A stretch of 10,427 bases of DNA, from the NCBI GenBank assembly GCA_900547685.1, contig URHS01000067.1, forward strand, positions 1 through 10,427, in the 5' to 3' direction. Within the stretch, counting starts at the first letter, position 1; every line of letters starts with the position of its first letter. The position numbers were made by a program, and so were the translations under genes. Below, one piece after another: positions 1 to 5,888 of the stretch. The notes below the pieces were generated by a model. The model made no database searches, was not told where the DNA came from, and saw nothing but the letters and a program-made list of their open reading frames with translations. The DNA comes from an uncultured Blautia sp. Its GTDB lineage: Bacteria > Bacillota > Clostridia > Lachnospirales > Lachnospiraceae.

Positions 1-195
1 TGAAAATTTGAATTCAAAAGTCGAAATATATCCGAACTTCTGTCCCTCTTCAATTGTTCCTATTGCAATTGCTTTGGCTATTGAGGTTCTCAGAAAACTT
101 TCTGCCTGCTCCTTGGATGTAGTTAAATAGAATCCCTGCCCAAAATCTTTTCTCTTTGCACATTTGGCGAGATCTGGCTCTTTTACTTCATTATA
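1..195 (-). pseudogene. DUF3990 family protein fragment (ADP-ribosyltransferase-like), 5' end lost
   Basis: Read on the minus strand from 195 down to 1, one frame is open for 65 codons and runs off the left edge. It contains the block EVKEPDL, then RKDFGQGFYLTTSKEQA, a run I recognise as characteristic of DUF3990 proteins, a family related to ADP-ribosyltransferase folds and of unknown function. Family members normally begin with a short strand carrying a YHGS-like motif just before this block. Here that part is missing: the reading frame enters the palindromic element at about 192 and meets a TGA inside it, with no ATG, GTG or TTG between the stop and the conserved block. The gene is therefore probably dead, interrupted by the element or rearranged beside it. 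The C-terminal part lies outside the window, so its condition is unknown. Family assignment is fairly sure; the function is not. Confidence 0.66.
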
Positions 196-352
196 GCAAT
201 CCTCTAAAATAATGCATCTTAATCCAGCCCATCAGAGTGTGAAATCCTGCGTCAGATATCTTTGCCGTGCGTCAGCACGCCTGCAGATATCTTCCTTGTC
301 TTTCGCACTCTGCTGAACTGTCTTAAATGCATTATTTACGAGGATTGCTATA
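192..352. mobile_element. MITE-like palindromic element (161 bp, TA-flanked)
   Basis: The two ends are inverted copies: TATAGCAATCCTC at 192-204 matches the reverse complement of 340-352, and after two mismatches the match continues through AAATAATGCAT, about 24 of 26 positions. The symmetry goes on inwards: CAGAGTGTGAAA at 233-244 pairs with TTTCGCACTCTG at 301-312, AGATATC blocks recur on both sides, and the centre holds the hairpin CGTGC-GTCA-GCACG at 266-279. There is no coding potential. Size, terminal inverted repeats, absence of genes and TA at both edges fit a non-autonomous element moved in trans by an IS630/Tc1-mariner type transposase (inference). It separates the DUF3990 fragment from the patatin gene. 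An alternative is a REP/BIME-type or transcribed hairpin repeat. Confidence 0.72.
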
Positions 353-374
353 GGACATTAAGAAAAAGACGAAA

Positions 375-1252
375 GTGAGAAAAACTATGGAGGACAATAA
401 AAGGAAAGGCCTTGGAATGGTTCTGGAAGGTGGAGGTATGCGGGGGCTGTATACAGCTGGAGTTCTGGATGAGCTGATGGAGCAGGGGATTTATGCAGAT
501 TCTACAGTTGGCGTTTCCGCCGGTGCAATTTTTGGATGTAATTATAAGTCCCGCCAGATTGGACGAACCCTTCGTTATAATACCAGATTCTGCAAGGATA
601 AACGATATATGGGATTGAAAAGCTGGATCACTACCGGCGATCTTTACAGCAAAGATTTTGCATATGGGGAGGTGCCCTGGAAGCTGGATGTTTTTGATAC
701 AGAGACATTTGCCAGATCACCCATGAAGTTTACGGTTGTATGTACAGATATTGAAACAGGAAAGCCCTGCTATCAGGAATGCAGAATGGGAGACAGGCTG
801 GATGTGGAATGGATGCGCGCATCAGCTTCTCTGCCACTGGCTGCCAGACCGGTAAAGCTGAATGGAAGAATGTATCTGGATGGTGGTATCTCAGATCCGA
901 TTCCTGTAAACTGGATGCTTTCACAGGGTTATGAGAAAAATGTGGTAGTCTGTACCCGTCATCCGGGATACAGAAAAGAACATAATAAGCTGATGCCGCT
1001 GATCCGACTGAAGTTCAGAGAGTATCGGAGCTTGTAAAGCTTCTGGATGAACGTCATATTCAGTATAACCGTATGTTGGATAAAATCGCATATTTGGAAA
1101 AAGAGGGCAGGATCCACGTTATCCGCCCGGACAGAGACATCAGTGCCAAACCGGTTGAGCGTGATCCCGCCCATTTAAAGGAGATTTATGAGGTGGGACG
1201 GAGAGTAATGAAAGCTGATATGGAGAAACTGAAGGCATATTTGGCAGAATAA
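375..1252 (+). pseudogene. Patatin-like phospholipase, frameshifted near position 1026
   Basis: The product is a serine lipid acyl hydrolase of the bacterial patatin/RssA type, cytoplasmic or membrane-associated, with unknown substrate. Counting from GTG 375, the oxyanion loop GGGMRG is at residues 19-24, the nucleophile motif GVSAG at 46-50 (Ser48) and the catalytic Asp in DGG at 169-171, so the catalytic dyad is intact. The frame stops at 1035-1037 after LMPLIRLKFREYRSL. The next frame, from 1028 to the TAA at 1250-1252, encodes the expected tail (ELVKLLDERHIQYNRML ... IHVIRP ... DPAHLKEIYEVG). Adding one C next to 1026 gives TAT CCG GAG CTT GTA and a continuous protein of about 292 residues, a usual length for the family. 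Neither GTG 375 nor ATG 387 has a clear ribosome binding site. Either a real inactivating deletion or a sequencing error would explain it; the truncated 220-residue form may also be made. Confidence 0.82.
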
Positions 1253-1255
1253 TAT

Positions 1256-1304
1256 AAAAGGGATATTTTCAGAAACGTTATGTGACTGAAGATATCCTTT
1301 TTTC
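1256..1304 (+). terminator. Rho-independent terminator after the patatin gene
   Basis: GGATATTTTCAG (1261-1272) pairs with CTGAAGATATCC (1286-1297) with one G-U pair, a 13-nt loop and a run of six T directly after. The A-rich 5' flank lets the stem extend into the T run. It starts four bases after the restored patatin stop at 1252, which supports that stop as the ancestral gene end. Confidence 0.82.
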
Positions 1305-1322
1305 TTTAAACAGATGAAATAT

Positions 1323-1369
1323 AACAGTATAAAACAGTTGACAACAGTTATATGCTGTTATATACTGTT
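1323..1369. promoter_or_regulatory. Phased operator array, probably for the GntR regulator
   Basis: AACAG occurs at 1323, 1333 and 1343, and its reverse complement CTGTT at 1355 and 1365, each exactly 10 bp from the next of its kind. The four inner boxes are symmetric about position 1351, in the middle of the promoter spacer. A dimer bound here would block RNA polymerase. YtrA-type GntR repressors are known to autoregulate from such inverted repeats; assignment to this regulator rests on position. Confidence 0.72.
1338..1366 (+). promoter_or_regulatory. SigA-type promoter of the gntR-ABC operon
   Basis: TTGACA at 1338-1343, a 17-bp spacer and TATACT at 1361-1366: a near-consensus housekeeping promoter. 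Transcription should begin around 1373, giving a leader of only about 15 nt before the ATG at 1388. The promoter lies wholly inside the AACAG/CTGTT operator array. Confidence 0.85.
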
Positions 1370-1375
1370 TGTGAC

Positions 1376-1381
1376 AGGAGG
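1376..1381 (+). promoter_or_regulatory. Ribosome binding site fixing the gntR start
   Basis: AGGAGG lies 6 nt before ATG 1388. This rules out the in-frame ATG at 1352, which falls inside the promoter spacer upstream of the transcription start. Confidence 0.88.
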
Positions 1382-1387
1382 GAAAAA

Positions 1388-1771
1388 ATGAAGATTATAA
1401 TCAATAATTCATCGATGGTACCAATTTATGAACAGCTCATGGAGCAGATAAAAACAATGATTTTAAATGAAGAGTTAAAAGAAAATGAAATTTTGCCTTC
1501 TGTACGTTCTTTGGCAAAAGAGTTAAAAATAAGTGCCCTTACTGTAAAGAAGGCTTACGACAATTTAGAACAGGAAGGATTTACTGTTACGGTTCATGGA
1601 AAAGGTACTTACGTGGCGGCTGGAAATACTGCTGCTAAAGCGGAAGAGAGAAGACGGGAACTGGAAACAGATTTGGAGAATGTTATTCAAAAAGGAAAAA
1701 GGTATGGTATTTCCAATGATGATCTCCGTTCTATGTTTGAAATGATTATGGAGGATGAAGAATTATGTTGA
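1388..1771 (+). CDS. GntR family transcriptional regulator, YtrA type
   Basis: A short 127-residue GntR regulator. The N-terminal winged helix spans about residues 10-78, with PIYEQLMEQIKTMI, then PSVRSLAKELKISALTVKKAYDNLEQEGF (DNA-recognition helix) and the wing GKGTYV. The C-terminal tail of about 50 residues is too short for a ligand-binding domain of the FadR or HutC kind and is helical and charged, which is the YtrA subfamily layout. That subfamily typically represses its own operon with ABC transporter genes and often responds to cell-wall antibiotics. This matches the context: the stop codon overlaps the start of an ABC ATPase gene. The start was chosen from the AGGAGG site and because the upstream ATG precedes the predicted transcript. 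Subfamily is confident; the inducer is unknown. Confidence 0.92.
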   Translation: MKIIINNSSMVPIYEQLMEQIKTMILNEELKENEILPSVRSLAKELKISALTVKKAYDNLEQEGFTVTVHGKGTYVAAGNTAAKAEERRRELETDLENVIQKGKRYGISNDDLRSMFEMIMEDEELC

Positions 1772-2616
1772 AAATTAAAGATTTAAAGAAATCTTATGAT
1801 TTGTTTCATCTGGATGTATCTTTTGAAATCCCCAGAGGTTGTATTACCGGCTTAATTGGAGCGAACGGAGCAGGTAAAAGTACTATTTTCAAAGGGATTT
1901 TAGATTTGATTTCTGTAGATGGAGGAACTATTGAGATTTTTGGAAAAGATTATAAAACACTTTCAAATAAAGATAAAGAAAATCTGGGAGTTGTATTAGC
2001 TGAATCAGGATTTAGCAGTTATTTGACTGTTCAGGATGTAACAAAAATATTAGATAGTATGTATTCACAATTTGATAAAACAATGTTTTTCGATTACTGT
2101 GAACGATACGATTTGCCACTGAAGAAACAGATTAAAAAGTTTTCTACAGGAATGAAAGCAAAACTGAAAATTTTAACAGCAATTTCTCATAAAGCAGAAT
2201 TTCTGCTTTTGGATGAACCAACTACAGGTTTGGATGTTCTGGCAAGAGAAGATTTACTTTCCATGCTTCGGGAATATATGGAGGAAAATGAAAACAGAAC
2301 AATTTTAATCAGTTCTCACATTTCAACAGATTTGGAAGGTTTATGTGACGACTTGTATATGATTGATAGTGGGAAGGTGGTACTTCATGAGAAAATTGAT
2401 ACTTTGTTAGGACAATATGGATTATTAAAAATTTCTTCTGATCAGTATGATACATTGGATAAGAATTATTTGCTGCGAAAAAAGAGAGAAAGTTGGGGAT
2501 ATTCTTGTCTGACAAACCAAAAGCAGTTCTATTTGGAAAATTATCCTTCTTACACAATGGAAAAAGGAAATATAGATGAGGTAATCACTATGATGATTAA
2601 GGGGGAAACAATATGA
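1765..2616 (+). CDS. ABC transporter ATP-binding protein (YtrB/BcrA-like)
   Basis: A 283-residue single nucleotide-binding domain powering an ABC-2 type transporter at the membrane. Walker A GANGAGKST is at residues 32-40, the signature region reads FSTGMKAKL (126-134; STGMK in place of LSGGQ, common in this subfamily), Walker B FLLLDE is at 146-151 followed by PTTGLD, and the H-loop histidine is at 185 in ISSH. About 80 residues follow the core, a C-terminal extension typical of antibiotic and lantibiotic exporters. It overlaps gntR by 7 nt and the permease by 4 nt (ATGA), with GGAGG 10 nt before the start, so the three genes are translationally coupled. The likely job is drug or peptide export, or sensing of envelope damage; the substrate cannot be read from the sequence. 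Confidence 0.93.
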   Translation: MLKIKDLKKSYDLFHLDVSFEIPRGCITGLIGANGAGKSTIFKGILDLISVDGGTIEIFGKDYKTLSNKDKENLGVVLAESGFSSYLTVQDVTKILDSMYSQFDKTMFFDYCERYDLPLKKQIKKFSTGMKAKLKILTAISHKAEFLLLDEPTTGLDVLAREDLLSMLREYMEENENRTILISSHISTDLEGLCDDLYMIDSGKVVLHEKIDTLLGQYGLLKISSDQYDTLDKNYLLRKKRESWGYSCLTNQKQFYLENYPSYTMEKGNIDEVITMMIKGETI

Positions 2617-3269
2617 AAGGGTTATTTGTAAAAGATATTGCTTTAATGAAAAATAATAAAAGGCTTTTGAGCATTATATTTTTCACCATTATATTTTTAA
2701 TGATAACAGGAGTAAATGGCAGTTTTTTGATGGGATATGTACCTTTTATCTGTTGCACACTGACTATGGGGACCATCAGTTATGATGAATATGAAAATGG
2801 TCTTCCTTTTCTCCTGACATTGCCGATTTCCCGTAAGGAATATGTAAAGGAAAAATATTTTTTGGGTTTGTTTACGGGAGGTATGGGGTTTGTTTTAAGT
2901 GCAATAGCAGCTACTGTAATACAATGGATAAAAACTCCCCAAATGGATATTTTTCAATGGATTTTATTATGCGGATGTTTTTTGATATTTTTAGCAATTT
3001 TTTTGGCACTAATGATTCCTATTCAAATAAAATACGGAAGTGATAAAGGGAAAATAGTTTTTTTGGGGACTTTTTTAATTTTGATTGCTTTATCTTATCT
3101 TTCTACAAAAATTTTAAAAAAATTTTCTTTTGATTTCGATGGAGTAAAACAGTTTTTGGCAGGAATTTCAGACTGGCAGTTTTTAACAATAGGGTTGGTG
3201 TTGGCAGTTGCTATTTTAATGGTTTCTTATTTTGTCAGTATTCATATTATAGAAAAAAAAGAGTTTTAA
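2613..3269 (+). CDS. ABC-2 type transporter permease
   Basis: A 218-residue membrane protein with six hydrophobic segments, roughly residues 18-36, 40-58, 86-106, 114-136, 146-163 and 190-211. Between segments 2 and 3 is the cytoplasmic stretch SYDEYENGLPFLLTLPISRKEYVKEKY, typical of ABC-2 permeases of the ABC2_membrane_5-like kind, where it forms the coupling region for the ATPase. The start overlaps the ATPase stop (ATGA) and is preceded by AAGGGGG. One ATPase and one small permease would work as a 2+2 complex. The gene is strongly AT-rich with long T runs. The operon has no separate strong terminator; the next regulatory region follows at once. Substrate unknown. Confidence 0.9.
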   Translation: MKGLFVKDIALMKNNKRLLSIIFFTIIFLMITGVNGSFLMGYVPFICCTLTMGTISYDEYENGLPFLLTLPISRKEYVKEKYFLGLFTGGMGFVLSAIAATVIQWIKTPQMDIFQWILLCGCFLIFLAIFLALMIPIQIKYGSDKGKIVFLGTFLILIALSYLSTKILKKFSFDFDGVKQFLAGISDWQFLTIGLVLAVAILMVSYFVSIHIIEKKEF

Positions 3270-3278
3270 AGTTAAAAG

Positions 3279-3306
3279 TTGACATTTTTTATTTTGAGGC
3301 TATAAT
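3279..3306 (+). promoter_or_regulatory. SigA-type promoter of the marR-MATE operon
   Basis: TTGACA at 3279-3284, a 16-bp spacer and a perfect TATAAT at 3301-3306. Predicted start of transcription is near 3313, leaving a leader of about 63 nt before the MarR start. Confidence 0.85.
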
Positions 3307-3345
3307 GGTTTTAGATAAAACAGTTTTATTTAGAACTATTATAGC
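3299..3345. promoter_or_regulatory. 47-bp near-perfect palindrome, probable MarR operator
   Basis: Two 23-bp arms (3299-3321 and 3323-3345) are reverse complements at about 20 of 23 positions around the single central base 3322. The outer ends read GCTATAAT and ATTATAGC and the centre AAAACAGTTTT. The left arm contains the -10 box, so a bound dimer or pair of dimers would shut the promoter. Only the right half is transcribed from this promoter, which argues against an RNA switch for marR. For transcripts coming from the ABC operon it would form a long hairpin followed by TGTTTTT and could stop them. Confidence 0.7.
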
Positions 3346-3375
3346 TGTTTTTATGTAAGGAGTGTGAAAAGGTAG

Positions 3376-3816
3376 ATGAAAAATGCATCGGATATGTTAT
3401 TACTGGTTCGTTATATGATGAAGTTATATGAAAAGTATCTGGAAGATGTACAGATAAAGTATCAGCTGTCTCATATAGAAATTGCTATTATTGGATTTTT
3501 ATATAATAATCCGGAGAAGGATACAGCAGCAGATATTGTGGAAAGACGTATGCTTCCAAAGGGAAATGTATCTGCAGGTGTAGAATCTTTGGTACAAAAG
3601 GAACTTCTGATACGCAGACAAGATCAGACAGACAGGAGAAAAATTCATTTATCTCTTCTTGAAAAGGCTTTTCCTATTATCAAGGAAATTGATGAAATTA
3701 ATCAGAACTTCAGAGAACGGATTTTTAAAAATTTTTCAGAAGAAGAACTGAAAGGCTATGAAACAATGAATGAACTACTTTTAAAAAATCTGAAAGAAGT
3801 TTTAGAAAGGAAATAA
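3376..3816 (+). CDS. MarR family transcriptional regulator
   Basis: A 146-residue protein of normal MarR length. An N-terminal dimerisation helix is followed by a winged helix at about residues 32-100: LSHIEIAIIGFLYNNPEKDTAADIVERR, the recognition helix around KGNVSAGVESLVQKELL, and the wing DQTDRRKIHLSL (83-94) with the Asp/Arg signature of the family. The C-terminal helices complete the dimer interface. It lies 6 nt upstream of a MATE efflux gene under a promoter overlapped by a large palindrome, so the simple reading is an autorepressor of an efflux operon relieved by a toxic ligand. AAGGAG is 13 nt from the ATG, rather far, so translation may be moderate. Ligand unknown. Confidence 0.92.
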   Translation: MKNASDMLLLVRYMMKLYEKYLEDVQIKYQLSHIEIAIIGFLYNNPEKDTAADIVERRMLPKGNVSAGVESLVQKELLIRRQDQTDRRKIHLSLLEKAFPIIKEIDEINQNFRERIFKNFSEEELKGYETMNELLLKNLKEVLERK

Positions 3817-3822
3817 AAAATT

Positions 3823-5190
3823 ATGGCAAATGACAAAGACTTTTTAGGAAAAGAACCGGTAGGTAAACTATTGTTAAAATTGGCGCTTCCTACAGTAACT
3901 GCGCAGATTATTAATATGCTTTATAATATCATAGACCGTATTTATATTGGGCATATTCCTAAAGTGGGAGCTATGGCACTTACAGGAGTGGGCGTATGTA
4001 TGCCACTGATTTTGATTGTAGCGGCATTTGCAGCGTTGGTAGGAAATGGTGGTGCACCGAGAGCTTCTATTTTTATGGGAAAAGGTGACACAAAATCAGC
4101 AGAAAAAACGCTGGGTAACTGCTTTTCTCTGCAAATTATAATTTCTATTATATTGACGATTGTTTTGTTGATTTGGAACAGAGATTTTCTTTTAGCTTTT
4201 GGTGCAAGCGAAAATACCATTGAATATGGTGTAAGCTACATGAATATTTATGCTTTAGGAACAATTTTTGTTCAGCTTACTTTAGGACTAAATGCCTTTA
4301 TTACTGCACAAGGATTTGCTAAAACAGGTATGTTATCTGTCTTAATCGGTGCAGTTGCAAATATTATACTAGATCCAATTCTTATTTTTGGATTTGACAT
4401 GGGAGTACGTGGAGCAGCTTTGGCAACCATTATTTCTCAGGGACTTTCCTGTATTTGGGTAGTATCTTTTCTTTTTGGAAAGAAAACCTTTTTAAAAATC
4501 AAAAAGGAAAACTTGAAATTAAGAAGAGAATTTGTCTTGCCCAGTTTAGCTCTTGGTTCTTCTGTTTTTATTATGCAGGCAAGCGAGAGTATTATTTTTG
4601 TATGTTTTAATTCTTCTTTGTTGAAATATGGAGGAGATATTGCAGTAGGTGCGATGACCATTCTTACCAGCGTTATGCAGTTTGCCATGCTTCCTCTGCA
4701 GGGACTGGGACAGGGAGCGCAGCCAATTATCAGTTATAATTATGGCGCACGGAATGTCCAACGTGTAAAAAAGGCGTTCTGGCTGTTGTTAAAGGTAAGT
4801 ATGGCTTACGCAGTTTTATTATGGGGCGGAGTGATGCTGTTTCCACAGGGATTTGCGAGTCTGTTTACATCAGATACGGCACTTTTAGTATTTACCAAAG
4901 ATGCACTGCGAATTTATGTGGCAGCGTTGTTTATTTTCGGAATTCAGATGGCATGTCAGATGACGTTTATGTCTATAGGAAATGCAAAGGCTTCTATTAT
5001 CGTAGCGGTTATGCGCAAATTTATTCTTTTAATTCCGCTGATTTATGTGATGCCTGTAATTTTAAAACAGAACCAGACTATGGCGGTTTATATGGCAGAA
5101 CCTGTGGCAGATATAATTGCCGTGACATTTACCGCAATTTTATTTGCATTCCAGTTTAAGAAAGCCATGAAGGAAATTTCAAAACAGTAA
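3823..5190 (+). CDS. MATE family multidrug efflux transporter
   Basis: A 455-residue polytopic membrane protein with about 12 hydrophobic segments in two similar halves, the standard MATE size and layout. Family landmarks are the N-terminal GKLLLKLALPTVTAQIINMLYNIIDRIYIG, the loop NGGAPRASIFMGKGD, the mid-protein GLGQGAQPIISYNYGA and the late EPVADIIA motif. MATE pumps export cationic drugs or metabolites in exchange for Na+ or H+. It resembles the MepA-like group of Clostridia and staphylococci; the partner upstream being a MarR regulator is also the MepR-MepA arrangement. AAAGGA precedes the ATG and the gap to marR is only 6 nt, so the two are co-transcribed. A strong terminator follows the stop. 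Confidence 0.95.
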   Translation: MANDKDFLGKEPVGKLLLKLALPTVTAQIINMLYNIIDRIYIGHIPKVGAMALTGVGVCMPLILIVAAFAALVGNGGAPRASIFMGKGDTKSAEKTLGNCFSLQIIISIILTIVLLIWNRDFLLAFGASENTIEYGVSYMNIYALGTIFVQLTLGLNAFITAQGFAKTGMLSVLIGAVANIILDPILIFGFDMGVRGAALATIISQGLSCIWVVSFLFGKKTFLKIKKENLKLRREFVLPSLALGSSVFIMQASESIIFVCFNSSLLKYGGDIAVGAMTILTSVMQFAMLPLQGLGQGAQPIISYNYGARNVQRVKKAFWLLLKVSMAYAVLLWGGVMLFPQGFASLFTSDTALLVFTKDALRIYVAALFIFGIQMACQMTFMSIGNAKASIIVAVMRKFILLIPLIYVMPVILKQNQTMAVYMAEPVADIIAVTFTAILFAFQFKKAMKEISKQ

Positions 5191-5197
5191 AAAGAAG

Positions 5198-5245
5198 GGC
5201 AGAGCAGTATGGAAAATTCTATGCTGCTCTGCCTGAATTATTTTT
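5198..5245 (+). terminator. Rho-independent terminator of the marR-MATE operon
   Basis: GGCAGAGCAGTAT (5198-5210) pairs with ATGCTGCTCTGCC (5221-5233), a GC-rich stem with one mismatch, followed by TGAATTATTTTT. It begins 8 nt after the MATE stop. Confidence 0.86.
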
Positions 5246-5270
5246 CAATCATCGGTTTCTATGGTAAAAT
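5242..5270 (+). promoter_or_regulatory. Possible promoter of the sigma-factor operon
   Basis: TAAAAT at 5265-5270 has an upstream TGG (extended -10) and lies 17 bp from TTTTCA at 5242-5247, a poor -35 box overlapping the terminator T run. AATGAGATATTTCATT downstream (5273-5288) is an imperfect palindrome of unknown meaning. ECF sigma factors often transcribe their own gene, so a non-SigA promoter here is possible. Confidence 0.35.
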
Positions 5271-5330
5271 AAAATGAGATATTTCATTGAAAATTCGTAG
5301 TATAAAGATAGAGAAGAAAGGAGGGAGGTT

Positions 5331-5888
5331 TTGGAAGATTTAAAAATTATTGAATTATTTTATAAACGTTCGGAGCAGGCAATTATAGAATTGTCCAATA
5401 AATACGGCGCAATTTGTAGAAAAGTGGCAAATAACATATTAAATAACAGACAGGATACAGAGGAATGTTTAAATGATGCCTATCTGGGAGCATGGAATAC
5501 CATACCACCGAAAAATCCAAATCCGCTTTTAACATATATTTGTCGTATTGTTCGGAATTTAGCGATTAAAAGGTATCATACAAATACTGCGGCGAAACGA
5601 AATAGTATCTATGATATTGCGCTGGATGAATTGGAGAATTGTTTTCCGTCTGTGCATACAGTGGAAACGGAATGGGAAGCCAAGGAAATTACAGAAAGCA
5701 TTAACCGATTTCTTGCCTGTCTAGAGGAAGACAACCGTATCATGTTTGTGCAGCGCTATTGGTATTCGTCTTCTATCACAGAACTTGCAGAGCTTTTTCA
5801 TACGAGTAAGCATAATGTATCTGTTCGGCTTTCCAGAATACGTGCAAAATTGCGAAAACACTTAATAAAGGAAGGTGTATTTCTATGA
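5331..5888 (+). CDS. ECF-like sigma-70 family RNA polymerase sigma factor
   Basis: A 185-residue alternative sigma factor. Region 2 (about residues 5-80) includes DTEECLNDAYLGAWNTIPP (42-60), the core-binding and -10 melting helices; a linker follows; region 4 (about 125-180) contains IMFVQRYWYSSSITELAELFHTSKHNVSVRLSRIRAKLRKHL, the -35 recognition helix-turn-helix. There is no region 1 or 3, as in ECF sigmas. The start is TTG at 5331, 6 nt after AAAGGAGG; no ATG lies nearby in frame. Its stop overlaps the next start by ATGA, the usual sign of a sigma/anti-sigma pair. It likely directs this operon and some distant stress genes. Group is confident; the signal is unknown. Confidence 0.92.
   Translation: MEDLKIIELFYKRSEQAIIELSNKYGAICRKVANNILNNRQDTEECLNDAYLGAWNTIPPKNPNPLLTYICRIVRNLAIKRYHTNTAAKRNSIYDIALDELENCFPSVHTVETEWEAKEITESINRFLACLEEDNRIMFVQRYWYSSSITELAELFHTSKHNVSVRLSRIRAKLRKHLIKEGVFL

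Noticed and set aside
192..352. A CRISPR repeat or structured RNA gene
   Set aside because: The repeats are inverted, not direct and regularly spaced, and end in TA-flanked terminal repeats, which fits a mobile element better.
1352..1387. Upstream in-frame ATG for the GntR gene
   Set aside because: It lies between the -35 and -10 boxes, upstream of the transcription start; ATG 1388 has AGGAGG at the right distance.
3942..4761. Several minus-strand open frames opposite the MATE gene
   Set aside because: They mirror the codon pattern of the + strand gene, lack ribosome sites and resemble no protein.
4821..5159. 112-codon open frame on the + strand inside the MATE gene
   Set aside because: It is an out-of-frame shadow of a well-supported membrane protein gene, rich in Cys/Tyr/Arg with no family resemblance.
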